64,000 nt of DNA from Corallococcus macrosporus. Lineage in GTDB: Bacteria; Myxococcota; Myxococcia; Myxococcales; Myxococcaceae. Shown here in pieces: positions 1-11,385 of the stretch. The stretch lies in NCBI RefSeq assembly GCF_017302985.1, contig NZ_JAFIMU010000010.1:248001-312000 (forward strand), written 5' to 3'. The first letter of the stretch is position 1; each line of letters starts with the position of its first letter. A program made the position numbers and the translations under genes. The notes under the pieces are model-generated. The model was not told where the DNA came from, searched no databases, and worked only from the letters and a program-made list of their open reading frames with translations.

Positions 1-40
1 CCTGGCAGGGTTGCTATCCATGAAGGCGGAAGGCCCCGTG

Positions 41-1045
41 ATGACCGCCCCCCTGCCCGCTTCGAATCCGCTCGCCCCGCCGCTGTGTGACGCCCAGGGG
101 CGGCGCATGACGTACCTGCGGCTGAGCGTCACGGACCGCTGCAACTTCCGCTGCACCTACTGCTCGCCCGCGTCGTGGGGCGGCAAGAGGGACCTGCTGG
201 ACGCGGGAGAGTTCGAGCGCATCGTCTCCGTCTTCGCGCGCATGGGCATCCGCCGCGTGCGCCTGACGGGCGGCGAGCCGCTTGCCCGGCCGGACATCCT
301 GGAGATTGCCCAGCGCATCGCGGCGGTGACCGGCGTGGAGCACCTGGCCATCACCACCAACGCCAGCCGCCTGGAGTCCCTGGCCGAGCCGCTGCGCGCC
401 GCGGGCGTCACCCAGCTCAACCTGAGCCTGGACACGCTGTCCGCGGACGTCTTCCGGCGCATCTCCAAGCAGGGCGACTTCGCGGCGGTGCTGCGCGGCA
501 TCGACGCGGCGGCGGGCGCGGGCTTCCAGTCGCTGAAGCTCAACGTCGTGGTCATGCGCGGCGTCAACGACGCGGAGGTGCCGGAGCTGGTGACGTACGC
601 GCACGCGCGCGGCATCACCCCGCGCTTCATCGAGCTGATGCCCTTTGGCCAGGGCACGCCGGTGCCCACGGCGGAGCTGCTGGAGCGCCTGGCGGCTTCA
701 GGACGCGTCCTCACCGAGGAGCCCCAGGAGAGCGCCGCGTCGCCCACGTCCGGCCCCGCGCGCTACTGGCGCACGGAGGGTGGGCGCGTGGGGTTCATCT
801 CCCCGCTGACGCAGAACTTCTGTGGCGGCTGCAACCGGGTGCGGGTGGCGTCCAACGGCGACCTGCGCAGCTGCCTGGGTGGGCGCGCGCAGGCCCCGCT
901 GCATCAGCTCATCCGGGGCGGCGCGACGGATGAGGAGCTGGCCGTGGCCGTGCGCCGCGCGCTGGGAGAAAAGCCGGAGGGGCACCGCTTCACGGAGGCC
1001 GGAAACGGCGCCACGCTCCTGCCCATGATGGGCATTGGCGGCTGA
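41..1045 (+). CDS. moaA: GTP 3',8-cyclase MoaA (molybdenum cofactor biosynthesis)
   Basis: Radical SAM enzyme that starts molybdopterin synthesis by converting GTP to 3',8-cyclo-GTP in the cytoplasm. The N-terminal 4Fe-4S/SAM site is C34-x3-C38-x2-C41, within CNFRCTYC. The C-terminal second cluster site is C261-x2-C264 with C278, and the chain ends in the Gly-Gly tail needed by this family. At 334 residues the length is normal. In-frame starts exist at 11 (TTG), 20 (ATG), 38 (GTG) and 41 (ATG); 41 is a reasonable but not proven choice. The gene is convergent with the next one, with only 3 nt between stops. The molybdopterin-dependent IorB-type enzyme at 9.1-11.4 kb is a possible user of the cofactor (inference). 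Confidence 0.95.
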   Translation: MTAPLPASNPLAPPLCDAQGRRMTYLRLSVTDRCNFRCTYCSPASWGGKRDLLDAGEFERIVSVFARMGIRRVRLTGGEPLARPDILEIAQRIAAVTGVEHLAITTNASRLESLAEPLRAAGVTQLNLSLDTLSADVFRRISKQGDFAAVLRGIDAAAGAGFQSLKLNVVVMRGVNDAEVPELVTYAHARGITPRFIELMPFGQGTPVPTAELLERLAASGRVLTEEPQESAASPTSGPARYWRTEGGRVGFISPLTQNFCGGCNRVRVASNGDLRSCLGGRAQAPLHQLIRGGATDEELAVAVRRALGEKPEGHRFTEAGNGATLLPMMGIGG

Positions 1046-1048
1046 CGG

Positions 1049-1459
1049 CTACTTCACCAGCCGCAGGTTCACGGGGTAGCGGTACACCTGACCCTCGTTC
1101 GCCTTGATGCCGCCGATGACGCTGAACACCAGCGACGCCAGCGCGACGATGGGCACCAGGATGAAGCCCACGCCCACGCACATCAGGATGCCGGAGATGA
1201 ACATCGCGATGAGCGTGGTGATCTGGAAGTTGAGCGACTCCACCGCGTTGCCGCGGACGAAGGACGACTCCTTGCCCTTGGTCAGCATCAGGAACAGCGG
1301 CACGGCCCAGCCCAGGAAGCCCGCGCCCACCACCAGGCCGGCGATGGCGCCCAGATGGGACAGCATCCCCATCACCTTCTCATCCTGCGTCGCCGTGGGC
1401 GAGCCGGTGATGAACTGGCCGAACTGCTGATCCTCACGCTGCTGGGGGTCCATGTCCAT
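1049..1459 (-). CDS. DUF4870 (Tic20-like) small membrane protein
   Basis: A 136-residue protein with a short acidic/glutamine-rich N-terminus, the MLSHLGAIAGL motif and three to four hydrophobic segments. This layout is typical of DUF4870/Tic20-like inner-membrane proteins, whose function is unknown. ATG at 1459 is chosen because GGAAGGG lies just upstream; ATG at 1453 is an alternative. An open frame reaching back to 1522 has no ribosome-binding site and lacks family-like sequence. Transcription runs toward moaA and away from thiC's 3' end. Confidence 0.8.
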   Translation of the reverse strand: MDMDPQQREDQQFGQFITGSPTATQDEKVMGMLSHLGAIAGLVVGAGFLGWAVPLFLMLTKGKESSFVRGNAVESLNFQITTLIAMFISGILMCVGVGFILVPIVALASLVFSVIGGIKANEGQVYRYPVNLRLVK

Positions 1460-1589
1460 GAGAGCCCTTCCGGTAGGTCCGAGGGGCGCGACGGATGCGC
1501 CCGATGGGGCGCACCATGACATGCCGTGTCGGTGCCTGTCATCCAGCGGACAGGGGCCACGCCAGGAGGCCCCCGCCCGCTGGCCGGCT

Positions 1590-3612
<2,023 letters not shown>

Positions 3613-3734
3613 GACTGCGGAGCGGTGTAGCGCAGGGGGAAGCGCGCTTCAACCCGGGGAGCCTTGAGCCTGGGGACAGTGGACGCACGGCGGCCCTCCA
3701 GGGAGGGGCGCATCACTTCCAGGCCCGGTGTTGC

Positions 3735-4868
3735 TCAATGACTGACCGCGGCGCGTTCCTGTGGATGGGGAGCCTGACCTGGCCGGGTCGCCAGGGCCCG
3801 GCGCAACACGATCCCTGCCCACTCGAGCTCTTCCTGTGACAAGTCCATTCCCAGCAGCTCGCGGCCCTTGTCGTGCTCGATGACGATGCCCCTGCCCCGT
3901 GACACCTTCGTCCGTGCGTCGCGCACGTCGATGTCCTGGATGCGCGAGGCCGGCAGCCTCGTGACCTTGCGGCCCCGCCAGGGGCCGTACCGCGTCAGCT
4001 CGATGCCTCGCGAAGAGGCGTTGATGGACCACCGGCTGGTGGCTTCCCTTGCGACCCACCACCAGAAGGCGGCGCCGCAGGCGACGAAGAACGTGCTCAC
4101 GATGATGGGCACCGGCGAAGCCGCGGACTGCATTCCGAACATCTGTCGCCACTGCTTCAGCAGGAACAGCGGCCCGCCCACCGCGATGACGACGGCGAAG
4201 GCCGCCTGCGCCGCGTATTCGGGCCGCCATCCGCAGGCAGGCAGCTCCAGCGTCAGCCCCCGGGCGTCCTGCTTGAACTGGATGCTGCTGCCAGCCGGCA
4301 GGTCCGGGAGGCGTTCATCCGTGAGCGGTGCCTCCTCCAGACGTGCCGTCACGGAGCGACTCTGCCCCCCTTCCACGCTCAGCCCCAGCCCGAGGAACCG
4401 GGCCACAGCCTGGGCCAGGCTCAGCGCCTCGTCCCGGTCGTCGCTGTGGGACAGGACGAGCGCTCCAGAAGGCCCCAGCAGCGCCACGACGTAGACCTTC
4501 GCGATGAAGAGCCCCTCCGTGGACCCCTTGTCGCGCATGTAGAGAGCCACCGACGTGAACGACTCCAGGGGCTGCGGCTTCGCGCCCAGGGCCTCCCGGA
4601 CGCCGGCGCGGCGCCACACGGTGCGGGCCTGCTGGTCCAAGACCACCTTCCACCGGGACGTCAGGTGGTGGAGGGACACGGCGCCCATCGCCATCATCAG
4701 GAGCCAGATGCGCACGTCACCGAAGAGGCCCGTCACGTAGGCCACCGCCGGGAAGGCCACCACGACCAGCGCCGCGCCACGCGCCAGCCAGCCGTCGATG
4801 GGGCCGACCTTGTGCTGGATGTTCAGTAAGGGGCCGGAGATGGACCAGTCGTGAGTGCCGCAACGCAT
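3735..4868 (-). CDS. Hypothetical membrane protein with C-terminal PH-like region
   Basis: A 377-residue protein with two adjacent hydrophobic helices near residues 25-70, a soluble middle domain, a second pair of helices around 240-290, and a C-terminal soluble region. The last part (RGIELTRYGPWRGRKVTRLP and the following IQDIDV) resembles bacterial PH-like YdbS/YdbT-type domains; this is a weak pattern match. ATG 4868 is the first plausible start, though its ribosome-binding site is weak. The frame continues open to 5465, but that part is antisense to the next gene. Role unknown. Confidence 0.6.
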   Translation of the reverse strand: MRCGTHDWSISGPLLNIQHKVGPIDGWLARGAALVVVAFPAVAYVTGLFGDVRIWLLMMAMGAVSLHHLTSRWKVVLDQQARTVWRRAGVREALGAKPQPLESFTSVALYMRDKGSTEGLFIAKVYVVALLGPSGALVLSHSDDRDEALSLAQAVARFLGLGLSVEGGQSRSVTARLEEAPLTDERLPDLPAGSSIQFKQDARGLTLELPACGWRPEYAAQAAFAVVIAVGGPLFLLKQWRQMFGMQSAASPVPIIVSTFFVACGAAFWWWVAREATSRWSINASSRGIELTRYGPWRGRKVTRLPASRIQDIDVRDARTKVSRGRGIVIEHDKGRELLGMDLSQEELEWAGIVLRRALATRPGQAPHPQERAAVSH

Positions 4869-5121
4869 CCGCCCGACGTTAAAGCCCCTGTGCCAGGGAC
4901 GAAAGGCGCGGCGTGCCCGCCAGACAACGTGAACAACACCGCCTGTCGCTCCAGAAGCAACATCTGGGATGAGACAGCCCCGCTCCTCCCTCTGGGGAGC
5001 GCGTTGGTACGGCTGTTGAAACAGGTCACTGCATCCACGGGTCGCGGCGGTAGCGGCGCGTCGTGGCAGGGGGAGCCCCTCGGCGGGCACTTCCTTCACT
5101 TCTGTGAATGGAGGCAGGACC

Positions 5122-5982
5122 ATGCAGCGCAACAAATCGCGAGTCTTCTCGCGCGCGGGCACTTTTGTCGTGACCCTGGGGTTGATGTCCGGCTCCGTGG
5201 CGGTCGCGCAGGACCGGCCCACGGCGGAAAAACCATCGGACATTCCTCCCAGCCGCGTCATCGCCGGCCGGGTCCTCCACTCGCCTCCGAAGCTGGATGC
5301 GGCGGATGCTCGCAAGAGCGTCAGCGCCTTCATCACCTGGGCCGGGGAGTCCGTGGTGGAAGAGCAGTACGACGCCCGCCGGGCGCTCGTCTCCGCCGCG
5401 AAGCAGCCGGCGCTGGTCCAGGCCTTCACCGAGGAGATCCTCGCGGCCCAGGAGTCCGGTGACACCAGCCGCGCGCTCGTGGGTCTGGGCCTGCTCGGGG
5501 AGATGCGGACCTACGACGGCGCGAAGTTCCTCGTGGAGTTCGTCCGCCGGCCCCTGCCCACCAAGGGCACCGTCATCGAAGGCGAGCTCCAGGAAGAGGC
5601 CCAGGCGGCGCGCCTGCAGGCCAAGGCCATCGCGGGCGTCGCGTACATGCGCAACGCGGACTTCGACCGCGAGGTGGCGAACCAGGCCGGCAACCACCCC
5701 TCCGTCATCGTCCGCGCGGAGGCCATCAGCGCCTTCCTGTGGAACCGCGGGGACACCCTGGAGGCTCGCAAGGAACTGGAGCCGTTCGTCCGCAAGGAGG
5801 AGCGCCTGTTCCTGGACCGCGTCCGGCGCGTCAGCGGCGAGGGCGCGGAGGCGTTCAACCGCAAGCTCACCGCCTACCTGAAGGCCCACCCCGAAGTGCA
5901 GGCACCGGATCCGGAGCGCAAGGACGAGCGCCCGCCCGAGGAGAAGCCCAACACCTTCGACGTGACCCCTCCGAAGTTCTGA
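5122..5982 (+). CDS. Secreted hypothetical protein (HEAT-like helical)
   Basis: A 286-residue protein with a clear signal peptide, cleaved probably after SVAVA near residue 28. The mature part is rich in Ala/Glu/Arg helices with repeated 'AR.AL' and 'VRAEAISAFL' elements, as in HEAT-like helical repeats, and ends in a proline/charged tail. Start 5122 is favoured by GGAGG at 5110-5114; an upstream GTG at 5104 overlaps that site. It is followed after 33 nt by the HEGWH protein and then by a kelch lipoprotein in the same direction, so the three may form an operon of exported proteins. Function unknown. Confidence 0.7.
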   Translation: MQRNKSRVFSRAGTFVVTLGLMSGSVAVAQDRPTAEKPSDIPPSRVIAGRVLHSPPKLDAADARKSVSAFITWAGESVVEEQYDARRALVSAAKQPALVQAFTEEILAAQESGDTSRALVGLGLLGEMRTYDGAKFLVEFVRRPLPTKGTVIEGELQEEAQAARLQAKAIAGVAYMRNADFDREVANQAGNHPSVIVRAEAISAFLWNRGDTLEARKELEPFVRKEERLFLDRVRRVSGEGAEAFNRKLTAYLKAHPEVQAPDPERKDERPPEEKPNTFDVTPPKF

Positions 5983-6015
5983 CCTTCCCTCACGACCTGA
6001 GGAGCGAGAACGCCC

Positions 6016-6879
6016 ATGAATCTCAAGCAAGGCATTGCCCTGATGTCGTCCGTCCTGGCCTTTGGCCTGGCCACCGAGGCCGGCGCCGTCTGCACCCAGA
6101 CGGCCGCGAGCAACGCGGACCGGGCCCTGTGGAACACCCACGGCTGCTGGCAGGACTTCTTCCTCTGGCAGTACCAGGCCTACGGCCTGCGCTCCGGGGA
6201 CTGGAGCAACCGCGGCTGGAATGACGCCTGCAACGTCAACCTGGAGTTCCCCAAGCACTGGAACGCGTCCTACCTGCTGACCTACGGCATGGCGGACAAC
6301 CTGTCCCAGTCCTTCCACGGCACCACGGACTACCGGGCCACGGCGGAGGCGCGCAGCAGCAACTTCCACGACAGCCTCTACCACAGCATCACTGACCGCA
6401 CGGACGTCTTCGGGACCTTCACCCCCCGGTTCTGGCCGTGGGACACGGACCGCGTGGAGACGGCCTGCCCGCTCTACAACCCCAACGTCAGCAACTCCAA
6501 CCCGGGCTCGCGCGCGGGTGACTACATGCACGAGGGCTGGCACGCGTACTTCGACAAGTACAGCTTCAACAATGGCAACGTCGGCGGCCACCGTCCCGGC
6601 CCGCAGGGCGCGTGCACCATCAACGGCTGCGACTACTTCTACTTCCACGGCATCGGCGCGTATGCCTTTGGCGCCATGTGGGAGAACAATGGCACGGCCA
6701 GCCGGTTCCACTCGCCCAACCAGGTGCAGGTGGAGTTCCTGTGCGACGTGGCGGATCAGTCGCAGTGGTGGATCCCGCTGAGCGTGCGGCAGACTGCCGC
6801 CGCGGATGCGAACGCCCGCGCGGCGTCTCGCTTCATCAACGGCCCGGGCTACACCTGCGGCAGCCCCCGTCCCTGGTAG
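6016..6879 (+). CDS. Secreted putative zinc metallopeptidase with HEGWH motif
   Basis: A 287-residue exported protein with signal peptide (cleavage near ATEAGA, residue 24) and many aromatic residues. An HExxH-type site is present as H172-E173-G-W-H176 within the sequence MHEGWHAYFDKY, which fits a zincin active site. A third ligand is not obvious. At least six cysteines suggest disulphides. The overall sequence is not one I recognise. It sits 33 nt after an exported protein and 15 nt before a lipoprotein. The peptidase role is inferred from this one motif. Confidence 0.6.
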   Translation: MNLKQGIALMSSVLAFGLATEAGAVCTQTAASNADRALWNTHGCWQDFFLWQYQAYGLRSGDWSNRGWNDACNVNLEFPKHWNASYLLTYGMADNLSQSFHGTTDYRATAEARSSNFHDSLYHSITDRTDVFGTFTPRFWPWDTDRVETACPLYNPNVSNSNPGSRAGDYMHEGWHAYFDKYSFNNGNVGGHRPGPQGACTINGCDYFYFHGIGAYAFGAMWENNGTASRFHSPNQVQVEFLCDVADQSQWWIPLSVRQTAAADANARAASRFINGPGYTCGSPRPW

Positions 6880-6894
6880 CAGGAGGAATCCCCG

Positions 6895-8115
6895 ATGGCG
6901 CATTCGAAGCGTGACGCAGTGAAGCCGTTTCGGATGCGCCTGGGTTCAGGCCTGTTCCTCCTCACCCTGGTCTGCTGCTCGAGTCCACGGAAGACCGGGG
7001 TGGAGGAACAGGGCACCTGGGAGCCCCTGCCCATGGGCGCGAGCCCTGGCGCGGGGCTCCAGGTGGCGACGGTGTTCGACGGCCAAGGCGTCCTGCTCTG
7101 GGGCGGACTGGGCGGCTGCACCGTGAACGGGGTCTGCGGAGACGGGGCCCGGTTCGACCTGGCATCGCGGACCTGGACGCCCCTGGCGACCCAGGGGGCT
7201 CCCGCCGCCCGCACCCTGCACACGGCCGTGTGGACCGGCCAGCGGATGCTCGTCTGGGGCGGCGTCGGCTGCGGTGATCGGCCCCAGACGCCTTGCGGCG
7301 ACGGCGCGGCCTACTCACCGTCCACCGACTCCTGGAGCGCGCTTTCGGCCCAAGGCGCGCCCTCCGCTCGCGGCTGGCACTCGGCGGCATGGACGGGACG
7401 GTGGATGCTGGTGTGGGGCGGCGAGGAGCCCCTGCAGTCGCGCGTGCTGGGCGATGGGGCCCGGTACGACGTGGAGGCGGGCGCCTGGACGCCCATGTCC
7501 GGTGCCGGGGCCCCCGGGGCCCGCCGCTACCACTCCTCGGTGTGGACGGGGGAGGCGCTGATGGTCTGGGGCGGCAGTGGCGGCGCCACGAAGGACGTGG
7601 CGCTGCGCGATGGCGCGGCCTACTTCCCCGATTCGGACACCTGGCGTCCGCTGTCCTCCGAGGGGGCTCCCCAGGGACGCTGGGCACATACGGCGGTGTG
7701 GACCGGCTCGAGGATGCTCGTCTGGGGCGGCCTGGGGTGTGGCAGCGACGGGCAGGACTCGCCGCGCTACTGCGAAGGAGGCGCCGTGTATGACCCGCTG
7801 CAGGATGCCTGGTCGCCCATGTCCGGCAAGGACGCGCCCTCCCCTCGTACCGGCCACTCCGCGGTGTGGACCGGGACGCGGATGATCGTCTGGGGTGGCG
7901 CCTCGTCGAAGTGTGGCTCGGGGGGCGCCTGCTCGGATGGCGCGGCCTATGACCCCGCCACGGACACGTGGACCCCGCTGCGCAACCAGGGTGCCCCTTC
8001 CGCCCGCTCGGGACACGCGGGTGTGTGGACCGGGGACTCCCTCTTCATCTGGGGCGGGATGGGCAGTGGCGGTTCGGAGATTGCCCTGTCGGATGGCTCC
8101 CTGTTCGTGCCCTGA
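6895..8115 (+). CDS. Kelch-repeat (beta-propeller) lipoprotein
   Basis: A 406-residue protein with a basic N-terminus and a lipobox-like LLTLVCC. Six to seven repeats follow, each with 'G.. HTAVWTG.RM.VWGG' and 'Y.P..D.W..L' elements. These are kelch motifs that should fold into a beta-propeller, probably anchored to an envelope membrane. AGGAGG lies just upstream of the ATG. Kelch propellers usually bind other proteins or glycans; no catalytic residues are visible. A second, less regular kelch lipoprotein lies at 58459-59688. The gene is convergent with the next one, with 4 nt between them. Confidence 0.82.
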   Translation: MAHSKRDAVKPFRMRLGSGLFLLTLVCCSSPRKTGVEEQGTWEPLPMGASPGAGLQVATVFDGQGVLLWGGLGGCTVNGVCGDGARFDLASRTWTPLATQGAPAARTLHTAVWTGQRMLVWGGVGCGDRPQTPCGDGAAYSPSTDSWSALSAQGAPSARGWHSAAWTGRWMLVWGGEEPLQSRVLGDGARYDVEAGAWTPMSGAGAPGARRYHSSVWTGEALMVWGGSGGATKDVALRDGAAYFPDSDTWRPLSSEGAPQGRWAHTAVWTGSRMLVWGGLGCGSDGQDSPRYCEGGAVYDPLQDAWSPMSGKDAPSPRTGHSAVWTGTRMIVWGGASSKCGSGGACSDGAAYDPATDTWTPLRNQGAPSARSGHAGVWTGDSLFIWGGMGSGGSEIALSDGSLFVP

Positions 8116-8119
8116 GCCA

Positions 8120-9040
8120 TCAATCCATCGGCATCTCCGGGCCGGTCGCCAGGGTCTTGACGTCCCGGGCCCCTACCTCCACGACCGACAACTGATCGCA
8201 TCCCTCGTAACAGATGGGACGCGTCAGCGCGAACAGGCGGCCGTCCAGCTCCAGCAGCACCGAGGCCCGCTCGCCGGAAATGTCCTTCTCGTCGACATGA
8301 ACAGCCTGGTCCAGGCGCAGCACCTGGAGCTTTTCCGGAGTGCCTACCACCCACGCCTGAACCCAGACGTTCGCGATACAAGCAGCCTTTGTCGAAACCA
8401 TGCGACGGGTGAAGCGGACATGGCACACCTGCGGGCGCTCCGCCGTTCCCCGTGCGCACGCCATCATCTGATACGGGCCCATGGCGAGTTCCTGAGCAGA
8501 GAGGGCCTGCTCCGTCCAGCCTCCGGCGCCCTCACAACTGTCGCCGGCGGCCTTTTGCAACCGCTGGCCCAGCTCCCCCCCTGAGGGGAAGGCCGCGAGC
8601 ACCTTGCGCGTGAGCGCATCCCGCAGCGGGCCTTCGGGCGGAGTCGTGAAGATCCGTGCCCGGTCATCCTTCGGGCCCAGCGAGACGGCGTACACCACGT
8701 CATCCTTGAGCCCGTCCTGGATCCGGGTGCCGGGCAGGGCATCGCCCCAGGCAGGCTGGAAGGGCTTCACGGCGGCATCCGTCCGCAGGGCCACGCGCCC
8801 CAGGTCCGAGCCATCCGCCTTCGTCACGACGAAGCCGGACCAGGTGGTGGGCCCCTTCGCGCGCAACGCCGCTTGCGTCGTCAGGGCCTGCCACTGCCCT
8901 GCCTTGTATTCGAGCACAGGCATGAGCAGGTGCCCGTCCTGCTCCGTTGCCGTCTCCTGAGCCACCAGCACGGTGGGGGGCGGCTCGGCGGACACGGGTG
9001 CGGCACAGACCAGGGCAAGGGCGACCAGGGGCATTCTCAT
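8120..9040 (-). CDS. Secreted hypothetical protein
   Basis: A 306-residue protein with a short signal peptide (MRMPLVALALVCAAPVSA). The remainder is globular with scattered cysteines and I do not recognise a family. The longer reading frame to 9094 would run through the hairpin that ends the upstream oxidoreductase operon, so the start at 9040 (or ATG 9034) is preferred. Convergent with the kelch lipoprotein gene. Function unknown. Confidence 0.6.
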   Translation of the reverse strand: MRMPLVALALVCAAPVSAEPPPTVLVAQETATEQDGHLLMPVLEYKAGQWQALTTQAALRAKGPTTWSGFVVTKADGSDLGRVALRTDAAVKPFQPAWGDALPGTRIQDGLKDDVVYAVSLGPKDDRARIFTTPPEGPLRDALTRKVLAAFPSGGELGQRLQKAAGDSCEGAGGWTEQALSAQELAMGPYQMMACARGTAERPQVCHVRFTRRMVSTKAACIANVWVQAWVVGTPEKLQVLRLDQAVHVDEKDISGERASVLLELDGRLFALTRPICYEGCDQLSVVEVGARDVKTLATGPEMPMD

Positions 9041-9069
9041 GCCCACGGGGTTTGCAACCACCGGGCCGG

Positions 9070-9099
9070 CCACGGTGTGGCCATCCAGCCACACCGTGG
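9070..9099 (-). terminator. Strong hairpin ending the oxidoreductase operon
   Basis: A perfect 11-bp inverted repeat (CCACGGTGTGG / CCACACCGTGG) with an 8-nt loop begins 7 nt after the stop of the molybdopterin subunit gene. There is no clear U-tract on the minus strand, so it may act as a terminator or as 3'-end protection. Confidence 0.6.
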
Positions 9100-9106
9100 T
9101 TTCTGC

Positions 9107-11374
9107 TCAGACCTTCACGCTCTTCACCAGCGGCAGCTCGCGCACGCGGGTCCCCGTGAGCGCGAACACGGCGTTGGCGAGGGCTGGCGCCACCGGGGGC
9201 ACTCCGGGCTCTCCCACGCCTCCCGGGCGGCCGTCGCTGGGGATGATGTCGACGTGGATCTTCCTCGGCGTCTCCGCGATGCGCGCTAGGCGGTAGTCGC
9301 GGAAGTTGCTCTCCACCGTGGCGCCGGCCTTCATCGTGATGGCGCCGTAGAGCCCCAGGCTCAGGCCGAACACCACCGCACCCTCCATCTGCGCCCGGAC
9401 GCGCTCCATGTTCACGATGGTGCCCGCGTCCGCGACGATCCACGCCTCGTCCACCCGGATGCGCTCGTCCGCGTCCTTCACCACCGACACCACCACCGCC
9501 ACGTACGACAGGAAGCTGCGGTGCGCCGCGAGCCCCAGCGCCCTTCCCTGCTGCTTGCGCTCGTCCCAGCGCGCAAGGCCCGTCACCCGCTCGATCACGC
9601 GACGCAGCCGCGCCGTGTCCACCGGGTGCTCTTCAATGGACTGGCCGTAGTTCGGCACCTTCGCCACGCCCAGGTCCTTGGGCGTCACGATGCGGGACGG
9701 CCCCAGCACCTCCAGCAGCGTGTCGCGCGGATCCGTGCCGCGCGCGTGCGCCAGCTCGTCGATGAAGCTCTGCACCGCGAACGCGTGGTAGATGTTCGCC
9801 ACGGAGCGCAGCCAGCCGATGCGCGTGTGCGCTCGCGCCTCGCAGTTCTCCATCCGCACGTCGGGGATGGCCAGCGGCAGGTCGATGATGCCCTGCCCCA
9901 TCTCCCCCTCTCCCGCGAACGTCGCGTCCGCGAACGTGGAGCCGATGGGCGGGAACGCGATGCGCTGGTGCCACGCCACCACCTTGCCGCTCGCGTCCAG
10001 GCCCGCCTCCAGCCGCTGCGCGCTGGTGGAGTGGTAGTAGTCGTGGCGCACGTCGTCCTCGCGCGTCCACTGCAGGCGCACCGGCGCGCCCACCGCCTTC
10101 GCGACGAGCGCCGCCTCCACCACGTAGTCCGGCTTCGACTTGCGGCCGAACCCGCCGCCCAGCAGGGTCACGTGCACCGTCACCTTCGACGGGTCGAGGC
10201 CCAGCGCCTTCGCCACCTCGCTGCGCGCGGCCTGCGGGTTCTGCGTCGTGGCCCACACCTCGCAGGTGCCGTTCTCCACCTTCGCCACCGCCGCGGGCGG
10301 CTCCATGGGCGCGTGCGCCAGGTGCGGCGTGTTGTACGTGGCCTGCACCCGCTTCGCCGCCTTCGCCAGCGCGCCTTCCGCGTCGCCGACGTTGCGCACC
10401 ACCTTGCCCGGCTTGCCAATCACCTCCAGCAGCTGCTCGCGGTACGCCTCCGAGTCGTAGACGGCGTTGTCCCCGCCCTCCCACGTCACGTCCAGCACCG
10501 CGCGGCCCTTCATCGCCGCCCAGGTGTTGTCCGCCACCACCGCCACGCCTCCCAGTGGCTGGAACAGGAAGGGCTTCTTCGCGGCCGGCAGCTCCACCAC
10601 CTGCCGTACGCCCGGCACCGCCAGCGTCTTCGCCGCGTCGTAGCGGGCCACCCGGCCTCCGGCCACGGGCGGACGCGCGATGACCGCCGTGCGCATCCCC
10701 GGCAGCACCACGTCCGCGCCGAACACCGCCCGGCCCGTCACGATGTCCGGCCCGTCCAGCAGCGGCAGCTCCTTGCCCAGGTGCTTGAGCTCGCTGCGCG
10801 GCCGCAGCGTCACGGCCTCCTTCTTCGGGACCTTGAGCTTCGCCGCGTCACTGGCCAGCTCGCCGAACTTGAGCGTCCGCTGCGTGCCCTTGTGGAACAC
10901 CGCGTGGTCGCGCGCCTCGCACTCCGTGGGCGCCACCTTCCAGCGCTTCGCCGCCACCGCCACCAGCATCGTGCGCGCCGTCGCGCCCGCGTAGCGCAGG
11001 TCATCGAAGATCTTCCGCACGCTGCTGGAGCCGTCCGTGTTCTGGTCGCCGTAGGCCTCGTCGCCGTCGCCCTGGACCACCTTCACGTGGGCCATGTCCG
11101 CGCCCAGCTCGTCCGCGATGAGCACCGGCAGCGAGCTGCGCACGCCCTGCCCCATCTCCGAGCGGTGACAGACGATGGTCACCACGCCGTCCGGCGCCAC
11201 GTGCACGAAGACGTTGGCCCGCAAGCCTTCCGCGGGTACGGCCGGCAGCGACGTGGGCATGGGCGCGGCGTGCGCCCTGGCGGGCAGCATCACCTCCAGC
11301 CCCAGGCCCCCGGCCACGAAGCCCATTCCCGCGAGCACGGAGCGGCGCGACAGACGGATGCGCGTGTCTTGCAT
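9107..11374 (-). CDS. iorB: Molybdopterin-binding subunit, isoquinoline 1-oxidoreductase beta type
   Basis: Large subunit (755 residues) of a xanthine-dehydrogenase-family molybdenum hydroxylase. It begins with a twin-arginine signal (RLSRRSVLAGMGF), so the enzyme is probably exported folded. Family blocks seen include GQGVRSSLPVLIADELG, APMEPPAAVA, GGGFGRK and the C-terminal VGEPGVPPVAPALANA with the active-site Glu. ATG 11374 has a GAGTGAGGA ribosome-binding site; GTG 11389 overlapping the previous stop is an alternative. The partner genes just upstream encode a 2Fe-2S subunit and a haem lipoprotein. The actual substrate cannot be read from sequence. Confidence 0.88.
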   Translation of the reverse strand: MQDTRIRLSRRSVLAGMGFVAGGLGLEVMLPARAHAAPMPTSLPAVPAEGLRANVFVHVAPDGVVTIVCHRSEMGQGVRSSLPVLIADELGADMAHVKVVQGDGDEAYGDQNTDGSSSVRKIFDDLRYAGATARTMLVAVAAKRWKVAPTECEARDHAVFHKGTQRTLKFGELASDAAKLKVPKKEAVTLRPRSELKHLGKELPLLDGPDIVTGRAVFGADVVLPGMRTAVIARPPVAGGRVARYDAAKTLAVPGVRQVVELPAAKKPFLFQPLGGVAVVADNTWAAMKGRAVLDVTWEGGDNAVYDSEAYREQLLEVIGKPGKVVRNVGDAEGALAKAAKRVQATYNTPHLAHAPMEPPAAVAKVENGTCEVWATTQNPQAARSEVAKALGLDPSKVTVHVTLLGGGFGRKSKPDYVVEAALVAKAVGAPVRLQWTREDDVRHDYYHSTSAQRLEAGLDASGKVVAWHQRIAFPPIGSTFADATFAGEGEMGQGIIDLPLAIPDVRMENCEARAHTRIGWLRSVANIYHAFAVQSFIDELAHARGTDPRDTLLEVLGPSRIVTPKDLGVAKVPNYGQSIEEHPVDTARLRRVIERVTGLARWDERKQQGRALGLAAHRSFLSYVAVVVSVVKDADERIRVDEAWIVADAGTIVNMERVRAQMEGAVVFGLSLGLYGAITMKAGATVESNFRDYRLARIAETPRKIHVDIIPSDGRPGGVGEPGVPPVAPALANAVFALTGTRVRELPLVKSVKV

Positions 11375-11385
11375 GGTGGGGGTCC

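Noticed and set aside
5026-6903. 625-codon minus-strand frame across two exported-protein genes
   Set aside because: Shadow frame; both plus-strand genes have signal peptides and ribosome-binding sites.
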